64,000 nucleotides of DNA from Catenovulum maritimum (GTDB lineage Bacteria; Pseudomonadota; Gammaproteobacteria; Enterobacterales; Alteromonadaceae): NCBI RefSeq assembly GCF_001050375.1, contig NZ_KQ130496.1, forward strand, positions 1 through 64,000, in the 5' to 3' direction. Each line of letters begins with the position of its first letter. Positions within the stretch are counted from its first letter, which is position 1. Shown one piece after another: positions 8,864 to 17,792 of the stretch. Both the position numbers and the translations under genes were made by a program. The notes beneath the pieces are model-generated. The model saw nothing but the letters and a program-made list of their open reading frames with translations. It was not told the origin of the DNA and made no database searches.

Positions 8864-10069
8864 ATGAGTAAGGTTATGAAAAACAGAGCAATTTTCTTTT
8901 ACGTTTTACTCTTTATGTTTAGTTCTCACAGTTATGCTTGGGAAAAAAATGAATTATTAATTTGGACCAAACCGGAAAACTTTGGCAATCAAGGCTTTAT
9001 TAAGTTGGCCAAAAAATTTGAACGTGAAACGGGTAAAAAAATCACTATAGTTGAGCCAGAGTCTTTAGTGGATGATCAACCAACACGAGACTATAACCGT
9101 AAGGTGGTGTTAAACCGAGGTCCAGATATTTTTATTCGAACACATGATCGAATTGGCGAACTCGCACAAGCAGGTTTGATTGCCGAGGTTAAACCTAAGG
9201 CCTCTACGCTAAAAAATATCAATCAAAATTACTGGAATGCGGTTAGTTACGACAGTCGCTTATTTGGTTACCCAATTTCGGTTGAGGGAGTCACGCAAAT
9301 TTGCAATGCTAAATTGGTCGATAGGGCTTATCAGTCGATAAAAGAAGTAGAGCAAGATACGCCTAGGTTGAAGCGTCAAAATAAAAAAGCTTTTATTTGG
9401 GATTATATGAATAATTACTTTTCATATGGCTTCATCACATCAGAAGGGGGCTACACCTTTAAATTTAGTGATGGCGCTTATAACCCATCAAACACAGGCG
9501 TTAATAATCAAGGTGCAATTGCCGGTGTGTCTATGATAAAACGCTTATTGACGAATAAATTACTCCCTGCAGAAATCGGCTACTCTGTGGTTGATGATGC
9601 ATTTAAGAATGAAGAAGTTGCCTGTATTGTTAATGGTCCTTGGTCTTGGGAAGATTATAAAAAATCTGGGATAGATATACGTATTTCAGGTCTACCCAAA
9701 GTAGATAAAGGTCAGCCTAAGGTTTTCATTGGTGTACTTTCTGCAATGGTAAATCCAAGTTCTCCTAATTCTGCTTTAGTAAGTCAGTTTATTGAAGACT
9801 ATTTATTACAACCTTCTGGTCTTGCTATGATTAATGCCGATAAGCCCCTCGGTGCAGTGACTCATAATGGTTATATGCAGACGCTTTCAAAAGGAAATAC
9901 TCGATTAGCGAATGCGAGTAAGGTTTGGGAAAATGGTGAGCCTATGCCGAATATTCCTAAAATGGCTAGGTACTGGAATCATATGGACACGGCTTTATAT
10001 GAAGTACTACGTAATAACAAAGATGTACGAGAAGCACTTAAAGATGCTTCTGAACGGATAACTCGATAA
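8864..10069 (+). CDS. Maltose-binding-protein-like extracellular solute-binding protein
   Basis: The 401-aa product has a signal peptide (cut after about SYA, residue 25) and a class-1/2 sugar-binding fold. Regions similar to MalE include ELLIWTKPENFGNQGFIKLAKKFERETGKKI near the mature N-terminus, NRGPDIFIRTHDRIGELAQAGLI, and VNGPWSWEDYKKSGI. It likely binds maltodextrin or a related oligosaccharide, by family. No permease or ATPase genes are nearby. It is coupled to the chemoreceptor gene (stop 8862, ATG 8864), so a sensing role is more likely than transport. An internal ATG at 8876 would also leave a complete signal peptide. Confidence 0.85.
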   Translation: MSKVMKNRAIFFYVLLFMFSSHSYAWEKNELLIWTKPENFGNQGFIKLAKKFERETGKKITIVEPESLVDDQPTRDYNRKVVLNRGPDIFIRTHDRIGELAQAGLIAEVKPKASTLKNINQNYWNAVSYDSRLFGYPISVEGVTQICNAKLVDRAYQSIKEVEQDTPRLKRQNKKAFIWDYMNNYFSYGFITSEGGYTFKFSDGAYNPSNTGVNNQGAIAGVSMIKRLLTNKLLPAEIGYSVVDDAFKNEEVACIVNGPWSWEDYKKSGIDIRISGLPKVDKGQPKVFIGVLSAMVNPSSPNSALVSQFIEDYLLQPSGLAMINADKPLGAVTHNGYMQTLSKGNTRLANASKVWENGEPMPNIPKMARYWNHMDTALYEVLRNNKDVREALKDASERITR

Positions 10070-10100
10070 TAATTACGCGGGTTTATTCTCGCTTAAATAG

Positions 10101-10130
10101 CCTAATGTGGGAGGAAACAATCACATTAGG
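10101..10130. terminator. Hairpin between convergent genes
   Basis: Inverted repeat CCTAATGTG/CACATTAGG (10101-10109 and 10122-10130) abuts the metJ stop codon. T runs are weak on both strands, so it is a modest bidirectional terminator candidate. Confidence 0.45.
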
Positions 10131-10448
10131 TTAAATATCTTCTTCATCAATCTCGATACCCATAGCTTCCATAATTTCTTGTGCTTCTTTTGGAATGATA
10201 TGGGTTGAATCTTTGGCTAGATCTTCATCTGACGGAAGAGGCTGGCCAGTAAATGCATGCAAAAAAGCTTCGCAAAGTAATTCGCTATTAGTGGCGTGTT
10301 TTAAGTTGTTAACTTGTCTACGTGTGCGTTCGTCAGTTAAAACCTTTAGAACATTGGTTGGAATAGAAACGGTGACCTTTTTGACTAGTTCACTTTTTTT
10401 ACCATGTTGTGCGTAAGGGTGAATATATTGTCCGTTCCATTGTGCCAT
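10131..10448 (-). CDS. metJ: Methionine repressor MetJ
   Basis: The 105-aa protein matches E. coli MetJ almost throughout. The ribbon strand KKVTVSIP (about residues 23-30), helix [14 protein letters not shown] and the corepressor region [21 protein letters not shown] are all recognisable. As a dimer with S-adenosylmethionine it binds tandem Met boxes and represses methionine genes. It is divergent from metB, with Met boxes in the shared intergenic region. That arrangement predicts control of metB and possibly autorepression. Confidence 0.98.
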   Translation of the reverse strand: MAQWNGQYIHPYAQHGKKSELVKKVTVSIPTNVLKVLTDERTRRQVNNLKHATNSELLCEAFLHAFTGQPLPSDEDLAKDSTHIIPKEAQEIMEAMGIEIDEEDI

Positions 10449-10489
10449 AATGAGTACTTCACTTTTTTAATATTTATTTTTCTGGCAAA

Positions 10490-10517
10490 ATTGTAACCCT
10501 TACACATGATTCGTCAA
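10490..10517 (-). promoter_or_regulatory. Predicted metJ promoter
   Basis: On the minus strand TTGACG (10512-10517) and TACAAT (10490-10495) are separated by 16 bp, a good sigma-70 match placed about 40 bp upstream of the metJ start. Confidence 0.55.
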
Positions 10518-10579
10518 TAAACTCTTGTATGCAAATACCTGCTATATGCTGGTTTATATAACGAATAAGTTGAAACAAC

Positions 10580-10608
10580 TTGACCAGAACGAATTCAATC
10601 GCTACATT
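10580..10608 (+). promoter_or_regulatory. Predicted metB promoter
   Basis: TTGACC (10580-10585) and TACATT (10603-10608) are separated by exactly 17 bp. The Met boxes begin 3 bp after the -10 element, where bound MetJ would block initiation. Confidence 0.6.
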
Positions 10609-10610
10609 TT

Positions 10611-10634
10611 AGCCGTATAGACGTCCATACTCAA
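10611..10634 (+). promoter_or_regulatory. Tandem Met boxes (MetJ operator)
   Basis: Consecutive 8-mers AGCCGTAT and AGACGTCC (10611-10626) match the Met-box consensus AGACGTCT at 6 and 7 of 8 positions. A third, weaker 8-mer follows in register. Tandem 8-bp units are how MetJ dimers bind cooperatively. The position just after the metB -10 element fits repression. Confidence 0.75.
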
Positions 10635-10691
10635 GCTATCTTAAGATTCTTATCTTTAAAGCAGTTTGAACCAACATAAAAGAAGCTAATT

Positions 10692-11849
10692 ATGACTAAA
10701 AAGAATCTTTCAACTATCGCTGTTCGCGGTGGTATCGAAAATGATGGCCAATATAACGCTGTTGTTCCACCAATTTATCTTTCAAGTACCTATGCGTTTG
10801 AAGGCTTTGACCAAAAAGGTCCATATGATTACAGCCGTTGTGGCAACCCATCTCGTGATATTTTAGCCAACACATTAGCTGAATTAGAGCAGGGCGAACA
10901 CGGTATTGTAACTGCAACCGGAACGGCTGCGATCCACCTTGTCTGCCAATTATTAAAGCCAGATGATTTATTAGTTGTGCCGCATGACTGTTATGGCGGA
11001 AGTTATCGTTTATTCGTTAACCTTGCAGAACGTGGTGCTTTTAAATTAAAAGTGATTAACCAGACAAACCCTGCGGAATTAGATGAAGCGTTTGCAGCTA
11101 AGCCTAAAGTTATTTGGGTCGAAACACCTAGCAACCCATTATTACGCATTACTGATGTTAAAAATATCAGCGCAAGAGCAAAAGCTTGTGGTGCTTATGT
11201 CGCTGTTGATAATACTTTCCTTTCGCCAGTATTCCAGCAACCTTTAACTTTAGGTGCTGATATTGTCGTGCATTCAACCACTAAATATATCAACGGTCAT
11301 AGTGACGTTGTTGGTGGTGTAGTTGTAACTGCATCAAAAGAGCTGGGTGAAGAATTGGCTTGGTGGGCAAACTGTATCGGAATTACAGGCTCAGCATTTG
11401 ACAGTTATCTAACCTTACGTGGTGTGCGCACGCTTGTTCCAAGAATGAAACAACATCAAGAAAACTCATTATTGTTAGTTGATGTGTTAAATGGACACGA
11501 AGCTGTTGATGTTGTTTATCACCCTAGTTTACCGACCCATCCTGGTCATGATATTGCTCGTGAACAGCAACTTGGTTTTGGTGCTATGTTAAGTTTCGAG
11601 CTTAAAGGCGGCACAGATCAAGTGATCAAATTTATCGACGCATTGCATCATTTCTCATTAGCTGAGTCTTTAGGTGGCGTTGAAAGTTTAGTGTGTCATC
11701 CTGCAACTATGACACACGCAGCAATGGATGAAGCGGCTCAATTAACGGCTGGTATTAAGCAGAACTTAGTACGCTTTTCTGTTGGTATCGAAGATGGCAA
11801 AGAATTAGCAACAGATGTTAAACAAGCTTTAGATTCATTATTGGATTAA
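10692..11849 (+). CDS. metB: Cystathionine gamma-synthase
   Basis: This 385-aa PLP enzyme joins O-succinylhomoserine and cysteine to cystathionine in methionine synthesis. The PLP lysine is K198 in VHSTTKYINGHSD, the position it has in E. coli MetB. Other fold-type-I motifs are SRCGNPSRDILANTLAELE and WVETPSNPLLRITD. Cystathionine gamma/beta-lyases share the fold, but the pairing with metJ and the length favour MetB. Unlike in E. coli, metL does not follow; the arginine operon does, so metB is transcribed alone. Confidence 0.93.
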   Translation: MTKKNLSTIAVRGGIENDGQYNAVVPPIYLSSTYAFEGFDQKGPYDYSRCGNPSRDILANTLAELEQGEHGIVTATGTAAIHLVCQLLKPDDLLVVPHDCYGGSYRLFVNLAERGAFKLKVINQTNPAELDEAFAAKPKVIWVETPSNPLLRITDVKNISARAKACGAYVAVDNTFLSPVFQQPLTLGADIVVHSTTKYINGHSDVVGGVVVTASKELGEELAWWANCIGITGSAFDSYLTLRGVRTLVPRMKQHQENSLLLVDVLNGHEAVDVVYHPSLPTHPGHDIAREQQLGFGAMLSFELKGGTDQVIKFIDALHHFSLAESLGGVESLVCHPATMTHAAMDEAAQLTAGIKQNLVRFSVGIEDGKELATDVKQALDSLLD

Positions 11850-11872
11850 CTTTTTGCTAATAATGCTAAATA

Positions 11873-11911
11873 GGTGTTTAAATATTCACTTTTTTTGAAT
11901 ATATATTCACT
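11873..11911 (+). promoter_or_regulatory. Tandem ARG boxes (ArgR operator)
   Basis: Two 18-bp boxes lie 3 bp apart, the standard ArgR spacing. The downstream box (11894-11911) matches the TNTGAATWWWWATTCANW consensus at every position; the upstream one (11873-11890) has an intact right half and a degenerate left half. They lie upstream of argC and predict arginine-dependent repression of the whole argCBFGH unit. Confidence 0.85.
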
Positions 11912-11918
11912 TTTTAGC

Positions 11919-11947
11919 TTGAGAATATCTAATTTGCTGGTTAATAT
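11919..11947 (+). promoter_or_regulatory. Candidate arg operon promoter
   Basis: TTGAGA (11919-11924) and TAATAT (11942-11947) are 17 bp apart, immediately downstream of the ARG boxes. The leader to argC would then be about 195 nt. The rest of the 300-bp gap (11850-12149) shows no gene; another weak -10 (TACAAT, 12100) is present nearer argC. Confidence 0.4.
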
Positions 11948-12149
11948 ATCAGCAATTGAAGTTTGCTATTTTCCTTGTTTGAAAACTTATTAAGCTCATT
12001 CAAGCCAAATTAGTCAATTTATACAAATTAGCGCATGGTTCAGGCATTTTTTTTCAATTTGTCCTCACCGTGCGCTTTATTTTTTAGCTAGCTGATTGTT
12101 ACAATACGCCTTTGGTTTTGCGCTCAGAAAAAAGAGAAGGGTAAAATAA

Positions 12150-13166
12150 ATGATTCGAGTTTCTATTGTTGGTGCAAGTGGTTACACAGGTGCTGAGCTT
12201 GCAGGCATTATTCATAAACATCCAGAGTTTGAAATAGCTGGTTTATACGTTTCTGAGAACAGTGCAGATGCCTATAAAGCGTTTTCTGCAATTCATGGTC
12301 AATTTGCTTACCAAATCGATCGTACATTAATCCCTATTTCTGAGAATCAAATCCCTAAAATCGTCGCAGAATGCGATGCTTTATTCTTATGTACACCACA
12401 CGAAGCGAGTGTTGAAATGGTGGCTAAAGTTATTGCTTCTGGTGGCGTTGTATTTGATTTATCTGGTGCTTATCGTCTTTCTGACTTAGCGGTTATCAAG
12501 CAATATTACGGTTTCTCTCATAAGCACCCTGATTTATTGACCCAAGCTGTTTACGGTTTAGCTGAGTGGAATAGCGCAAATATTGCAAAAACGAATTTAA
12601 TTTCTGTACCTGGTTGCTATCCAACTGCATCTTTATCTGCATTAAAACCATTAAAAGAAGCTAAATTAATCGATACTAATGTTTTACCTGTCATTAACGC
12701 GACTAGTGGTGTTACTGGTGCTGGCCGTAGTGCTAAATTAAGTTCAAGCTTTTGTGAAGTTAGCTTGAACCCATACGGTGTACTTAATCACAGACACCAG
12801 CCGGAAATTACCGAGCATTTAGGCAACCCAGTTATTTTTACGCCTCATTTAGGTAATTTTAAGCGCGGTATTTTAGCGACTATCACGCTTAAATTAGTGG
12901 ATGGCGCTAATTTAAATCAAGTTAATGCGGCTTATGCGACAGCTTACGAAGGTAAGAGTTTAGTTCGTTTACGTCAGGCTTGGCCTTCAATTAAAGATGT
13001 TGAGAATACGCCTTTTGTTGACCTACATTGGGAATTTGATCCAAATACAGGTTACTTAGTTGTGGTTTCTGCCATTGATAATTTATTGAAAGGGGCTGCG
13101 TCACAAGCTGTACAGTGCGCAAACTTAAGATTTGGCTTTGACTCAGGTCGAGGCTTAATCCAGTAA
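12150..13166 (+). CDS. argC: N-acetyl-gamma-glutamyl-phosphate reductase
   Basis: The 338-aa enzyme reduces N-acetylglutamyl-5-phosphate to the semialdehyde with NADPH, the third step of arginine synthesis. The N-terminal GASGYTGAEL nucleotide-binding motif (residues 8-17) and the catalytic Cys156 in SVPGCYPTA are present, as is the HRHQPEI segment with the active-site His. A GAAGGG RBS precedes the ATG. It is first in argC-B-F-G-H, behind the ARG boxes. Confidence 0.97.
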   Translation: MIRVSIVGASGYTGAELAGIIHKHPEFEIAGLYVSENSADAYKAFSAIHGQFAYQIDRTLIPISENQIPKIVAECDALFLCTPHEASVEMVAKVIASGGVVFDLSGAYRLSDLAVIKQYYGFSHKHPDLLTQAVYGLAEWNSANIAKTNLISVPGCYPTASLSALKPLKEAKLIDTNVLPVINATSGVTGAGRSAKLSSSFCEVSLNPYGVLNHRHQPEITEHLGNPVIFTPHLGNFKRGILATITLKLVDGANLNQVNAAYATAYEGKSLVRLRQAWPSIKDVENTPFVDLHWEFDPNTGYLVVVSAIDNLLKGAASQAVQCANLRFGFDSGRGLIQ

Positions 13167-13179
13167 GGCTTCGGCAGAA

Positions 13180-13242
13180 GCTTATTAAGCTAATAAGCAT
13201 GTATTATCAGTAAAAATTAATAAGGGCTAATGCAGCCCTTAT
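13180..13242 (+). other. Two intercistronic hairpins between argC and argB
   Basis: GCTTATT/AATAAGC (13180-13198) and ATAAGGGCT/AGCCCTTAT (13220-13242) form stems in the 101-bp argC-argB gap. The second is followed only by CTTATTT. They may modulate mRNA stability or relative expression rather than end the operon. Confidence 0.5.
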
Positions 13243-13267
13243 CTTATTTAAGGTTAGACCTCCAGAA

Positions 13268-14077
13268 ATGTCAGAAATTACGTCAGATGCATTAACGAAT
13301 TCTAAAACTCTAGTGATCAAAGTCGGTGGTGCTTTATTAGAAAGCGCTGAAAGCCTGACAGAGTTTTTTTCTGAATTAAAAAAAATCCGCCAACAACATA
13401 AAGTGGTTGTTGTTCATGGTGGTGGTGCGCTAGTTCAGCAGTTGTTAGCTGACTTAGGCATTAAAAGCGAAAAGAAAAATGGTTTACGTATTACGCCAGC
13501 TGAGCATATTCCTTATGTTGTTGGTGGATTAGCAGGTACTGCTAATAAGCAAATGGTTTCATCTGCAACTGCTATCGGCGATAAAGCCGTTGGTATTAGC
13601 TTAGCCGATGGTGCTGAAATTATTTGTACCGTTCCAGATGCAGACCTAGGTTGTGTTGGTCAAGTGGAATCAGGTAAAGCAGATTTAGTGAATACTTTGC
13701 TAGATGCCGGTTATTTACCTGTGATTAGTTCAATTGGAACCGATGCAAATGGCACCTTACTTAATGTAAATGCCGATCAAGCAGCAGAAGCTTTAGCTAA
13801 AATATTAAACGGTCAGTTAATCTTATTGTCTGATGTAGATGGCATTTTAGATGGCGAGAAAAAAGTTATCTCAACTATGACCAAGTCGCTAGCCGCTCAG
13901 TTAATTGAAGCGCAAGTGATTACCGATGGCATGGTAGTAAAAGTAAATACGGCAATCGAAACTGCGACGACATTAGGCGCGCCAATCGGTATTTTAAACT
14001 GGCGTTATCCGCAGTTAATTTCTCAATGGTTAGCAGACCAATCTTGCGGCACAACAGTTGTTCCAGCAAATAGTTAA
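13268..14077 (+). CDS. argB: Acetylglutamate kinase
   Basis: The 269-aa amino-acid kinase phosphorylates N-acetylglutamate using ATP. It shows the N-terminal VIKVGGALLE lysine motif, the substrate-binding VVVHGGGALVQQLL glycine loop and the C-terminal NVNADQAAEALAKIL and LSDVDGIL motifs. Its length is close to the 258 aa of the E. coli enzyme, with a slightly longer N-terminus. It follows argC in the operon. Confidence 0.96.
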   Translation: MSEITSDALTNSKTLVIKVGGALLESAESLTEFFSELKKIRQQHKVVVVHGGGALVQQLLADLGIKSEKKNGLRITPAEHIPYVVGGLAGTANKQMVSSATAIGDKAVGISLADGAEIICTVPDADLGCVGQVESGKADLVNTLLDAGYLPVISSIGTDANGTLLNVNADQAAEALAKILNGQLILLSDVDGILDGEKKVISTMTKSLAAQLIEAQVITDGMVVKVNTAIETATTLGAPIGILNWRYPQLISQWLADQSCGTTVVPANS

Positions 14078-14101
14078 CCTGAAAATGAATGGAGTTGTAT
14101 T

Positions 14102-15013
14102 GTGCAACATTTTTTAACGGTAAAAGATCGCTCTAAAGAAGAGCTGATGGATATCATCAAACTAGCTGTCGATTTTAAAGCAAATCCAGCTAAGTACAGC
14201 CAAGCATTAGCGGGCAAAAGTATCGCGACAATTTATGAGAAGCCTTCATTACGTACTCGTGTTAGCTTCGATGTTGGTATTGCTAAGTTAGGCGGCCATG
14301 CGGTTTATATGGATCAGCAAAATGGCGCTTTGGGTAAACGTGAATCAGTTAAAGATTTTGCACTAAATTTATCTTGCTGGGTTGATGGTATTGTTGCGCG
14401 CGTCTTTGATCATAATACCTTACTTGAGTTAGCTGAATTTGGTTCTGTGCCTGTGGTTAACTCATTATGTGATTTATACCACCCTTGCCAAGCAATGGCT
14501 GATTATCAAACTTTATACGAAGCACGTGGTAACTCTTTAGAAGGCGCATCAATCGCTTATATTGGTGATGGTAATAATGTAACCCATTCTTTAATGTTAG
14601 CTGGTGCTATCTTAGGGGTTAAAGTTGTTGTTATTACCCCAGTTGGCTATTCACCTGATGCTCATTTAGTATTAGAAGCTCAGAAATTAGCAGCTGAAAA
14701 TGGCGGAGAAATCATTCTGAGCCATAATGTAGACGATGCGAAAGGTGTCGAGGCTGTTTATAATGATACTTGGATTTCTATGGGTGACACTAAATCACTT
14801 GAAGAGATCAAAAAAATATTTGAACCTTACCAAACCAATGTAGAATTAATGGTTAAATTAGGCGCTAAATATTTCATGCACTGCCAACCTGTTTATCGTG
14901 GTATTGAAGCAACAGACGAAGTGGTAGATGGCGAAGATTCTTTGCTTATGCAACAAGCGGAAAACCGCATGCATGCGCAAAACGCTGTTTTAATGACCTT
15001 ACTTACTAAATAA
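14102..15013 (+). CDS. argF: Ornithine carbamoyltransferase
   Basis: The 303-aa enzyme forms citrulline from ornithine and carbamoyl phosphate. The phosphate-binding SLRTR motif is at residues 49-53, and DLYHPCQAMAD and the ornithine-loop region are recognisable. The usual HCLP signature reads HCQP here (FMHCQPVYRG), a Leu-to-Gln variant that I recall from some marine gammaproteobacterial ArgF proteins. The start is GTG at 14102, supported by GGAG seven bases upstream. It lies 24 bp after argB. Confidence 0.94.
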   Translation: MQHFLTVKDRSKEELMDIIKLAVDFKANPAKYSQALAGKSIATIYEKPSLRTRVSFDVGIAKLGGHAVYMDQQNGALGKRESVKDFALNLSCWVDGIVARVFDHNTLLELAEFGSVPVVNSLCDLYHPCQAMADYQTLYEARGNSLEGASIAYIGDGNNVTHSLMLAGAILGVKVVVITPVGYSPDAHLVLEAQKLAAENGGEIILSHNVDDAKGVEAVYNDTWISMGDTKSLEEIKKIFEPYQTNVELMVKLGAKYFMHCQPVYRGIEATDEVVDGEDSLLMQQAENRMHAQNAVLMTLLTK

Positions 15014-15098
15014 GTAGTCAAAACATTAATGTAGGTCAGGCTTAGCCTGAAAAACTGAAATGTCGGCTAAGCCCGATATACAAAGAGAGTAAATTTAC

Positions 15099-16325
15099 AT
15101 GTCAGATATCAAAAAAGTAGTATTAGCATACAGTGGCGGTTTAGATACGTCGGCTATCATTCCGTGGTTAAAAGAAACTTACAATGGATGTGAAGTTGTT
15201 GCTTTTTGTGCCGATGTTGGCCAAGGCGAAGAAGAACTTGAAGGTATTCAAGAAAAAGCTATCGCCTCTGGTGCTTCTGAATGTCATGTTGTTGACCTTA
15301 AAGAAGAATTTGTAAAAGACTACATTTACCCAATCGTTAAAACAGGCGCTGTTTACGAAGGTGAATACTTATTAGGTACGTCAATGGCGCGCCCTGTAAT
15401 CGCTAAAGCACACGTTGAAGTTGCTTTAAAAGTAGGTGCAGACGCGGTATGTCACGGTTGTACTGGTAAAGGTAATGACCAAGTTCGTTTCGAATCTTGT
15501 TTTGCTGCATTAGCGCCACAGTTAAAAGTAATTGCTCCTTGGCGTGAGTGGGAAATGCGTTCACGTGAAGACTTATTAAACTACTTAGCTGAGCGTGATA
15601 TTCCTTGTGCTGCATCTTTAACTAAGATTTATAGCCGCGACGCTAATGCATGGCACATTTCACACGAAGGTGGTGAAATTGAAGATCCATGGTGTGAGCC
15701 GTCTAAAGGCATTTGGACTATGACAGTTGATCCTATGGATGCACCTGACGAGTCTGAAACAATTCAATTAAGCTTTGATAAAGGTGAATTAGTTGCTGTT
15801 GATGGTAAAGAATTATCAGCTTATAACGCATTAGTTTACTTAAATGAAAAAGCAGCAGCACACGGTGTTGGTCGAATCGATATCGTTGAAAACCGTTTAG
15901 TTGGTATGAAATCTCGCGGTTGTTATGAAACACCAGGCGGTACAGTATTAATGAAAGCTTACAAAGCTTTAGAGTGTATGGTGCTGGACAAAAACTCACT
16001 TAAATTCCGTGAGCAAGTTGGCCTAGAGTTCTCTCATGTTATTTATGACGGTCGTTGGTTCACGCCATTATCTAAGTCTTTATTAGCAGCGGCAGCTTCT
16101 TTTGCTGAAGATATCACAGGTGATATCGTGGTACGTTTATACAAGGGTAACTGTACAGTTACACAACGTCGTTCAGTTAACAGCTTATACAACGAAGAAT
16201 TCTCAACTTTTGGTGAAGACGAAGTTTATAACCAAAAAGATGCTGAAGGCTTCATCCGTTTATTCAGCTTATCAAGCCGCATTGGTGCAATGAATAAAGC
16301 TGAGCAAGCAGCGGAGAAAAAATAA
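15099..16325 (+). CDS. argG: Argininosuccinate synthase
   Basis: The 408-aa enzyme condenses citrulline and aspartate with ATP. The PP-loop [11 protein letters not shown] (residues 9-19) and the citrulline/aspartate-binding segments [13 protein letters not shown] and [11 protein letters not shown] are intact. It belongs to the short bacterial ArgG class. Its TAA overlaps the argH ATG by one base (TAATG), so the two are translationally coupled. Confidence 0.97.
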   Translation: MSDIKKVVLAYSGGLDTSAIIPWLKETYNGCEVVAFCADVGQGEEELEGIQEKAIASGASECHVVDLKEEFVKDYIYPIVKTGAVYEGEYLLGTSMARPVIAKAHVEVALKVGADAVCHGCTGKGNDQVRFESCFAALAPQLKVIAPWREWEMRSREDLLNYLAERDIPCAASLTKIYSRDANAWHISHEGGEIEDPWCEPSKGIWTMTVDPMDAPDESETIQLSFDKGELVAVDGKELSAYNALVYLNEKAAAHGVGRIDIVENRLVGMKSRGCYETPGGTVLMKAYKALECMVLDKNSLKFREQVGLEFSHVIYDGRWFTPLSKSLLAAAASFAEDITGDIVVRLYKGNCTVTQRRSVNSLYNEEFSTFGEDEVYNQKDAEGFIRLFSLSSRIGAMNKAEQAAEKK

Positions 16326-17689
16326 TGGCACTTTGGGGCGGCCGTTTTACCGGTCAAACAAGTGATTTATTTAAAGCATTTAATGACTCTCTGCCTGTGG
16401 ATTACCGCATGGCAGAGCAAGATATTGTTGGCTCTATCTCTTGGGCGCGTGCATTAGCGACAGTTAATGTATTAACGGCACAAGAGCAACAAGATCTAGA
16501 AGCGGCATTAAATGCGCTTTTAGCTGAAGTTAAAGCAGATCCTGCGATCGTTTTATTATCTGATGCTGAAGATATTCACAGCTGGGTTGAAGGCAAGTTA
16601 ATCGATGCTGTTGGTGATTTAGGTAAAAAATTACATACAGGTCGTAGCCGAAATGACCAAGTGGCAACAGATTTAAAACTTTGGTGTAAAGAGCAAGTTG
16701 CGACTTTAGCGGGTTTACTAGAGAACTTAATTGAATCTTTAGTTGAATTAGCTAAGCGTGAACAAGATACGGTTTTACCGGGTTACACGCATTTGCAAAG
16801 AGCTCAACCTGTTACTTTTGCACACTGGTGTTTAGCTTATGTTGAAATGTTTGAACGTGATTTAATCCGTTTAAACAATGCCCTTAATCTATTAGACACT
16901 TCGCCTTTAGGTTGTGGTGCATTAGCTGGGACTGCATACGCAATTGACCGTGAAGCATTAGCTAAAGATTTAGGTTTTGCTCGTGCGACACGTAATAGCT
17001 TAGATTCAGTATCTGATCGTGACCATGTAATGGAATTATTATCAGTTGCTTCTATTTCAAGCGTACATTTATCTCGTATGGCAGAAGACATTATCTTCTA
17101 CAATTCGGGTGAAGCTGGTTTCTTAGAAATGGCTGACAATGTAACTTCTGGTTCATCTTTGATGCCACAGAAGAAAAACCCAGATGCAATGGAGTTAATC
17201 CGTGGTAAATGTGGTCGTGTTGTTGGTTCATTAACTGGCATGTTAACAACCATGAAAGCTTTGCCACTTGCATACAACAAAGACATGCAAGAAGACAAAG
17301 AAGGTTTGTTTGATGCAGTTGACACTTGGACAATTTGCTTACAAATGGCTGTACTTTGTATTGATGGGTTAAAAACTAATCCAGAACGTACTTACACAGC
17401 TGCACAGCAAGGTTATTCAAACGCAACTGAACTAGCAGATTACTTAGTGGCTAAAGGTATTCCTTTCCGTGAAGCACATCATATTGTTGGTGTTGCTGTT
17501 GTTGCTGCAATTGAGTTGAAGCAACCGCTTGAAGATTTACCAATTGAAAAGCTAAAAGAGTTTAGTGATGTTATTGAAGATGACGTATACCAACACTTAA
17601 CAATTGAAGCTTGCTTAGAAAAACGTGTTGCTTTAGGTGGAACATCTAAAGAACAAGTTAAAGCCGCGATAGCAGCTAAAGCTAAGTAA
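16325..17689 (+). CDS. argH: Argininosuccinate lyase
   Basis: The 454-aa lyase makes arginine and fumarate. The fumarase/aspartase superfamily signature [12 protein letters not shown] lies near residue 278, with [13 protein letters not shown] and [13 protein letters not shown] in the active-site regions. The length equals a plain ArgH. In several Vibrio and Shewanella relatives ArgH carries a fused C-terminal acetyltransferase, but here it stops and a separate argA follows. It ends at a strong terminator. Confidence 0.97.
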   Translation: MALWGGRFTGQTSDLFKAFNDSLPVDYRMAEQDIVGSISWARALATVNVLTAQEQQDLEAALNALLAEVKADPAIVLLSDAEDIHSWVEGKLIDAVGDLGKKLHTGRSRNDQVATDLKLWCKEQVATLAGLLENLIESLVELAKREQDTVLPGYTHLQRAQPVTFAHWCLAYVEMFERDLIRLNNALNLLDTSPLGCGALAGTAYAIDREALAKDLGFARATRNSLDSVSDRDHVMELLSVASISSVHLSRMAEDIIFYNSGEAGFLEMADNVTSGSSLMPQKKNPDAMELIRGKCGRVVGSLTGMLTTMKALPLAYNKDMQEDKEGLFDAVDTWTICLQMAVLCIDGLKTNPERTYTAAQQGYSNATELADYLVAKGIPFREAHHIVGVAVVAAIELKQPLEDLPIEKLKEFSDVIEDDVYQHLTIEACLEKRVALGGTSKEQVKAAIAAKAK

Positions 17690-17725
17690 ACGAGGTTAAT
17701 GGGAACTTCTCCCATTAAGGTCAAT

Positions 17726-17753
17726 AAAAAGCGAGTCAATTGACTCGCTTTTT
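17726..17753 (+). terminator. Terminator of the argCBFGH operon
   Basis: A 28-bp perfect palindrome centred on AATT, stem AAAAAGCGAGTC/GACTCGCTTTTT, ends in five T. A smaller stem (AATGGGA/TCCCATT) precedes it. The symmetry would also stop minus-strand transcription. Confidence 0.9.
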
Positions 17754-17792
17754 GGTATAAGAAAGTAACAAAACTGTAAAGCAAGAATTTAT

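Noticed and set aside
15403-17784. Reverse-strand open frames inside argG and argH
   Set aside because: They lie opposite well-identified enzymes with strong codon bias and have no homology-like features.
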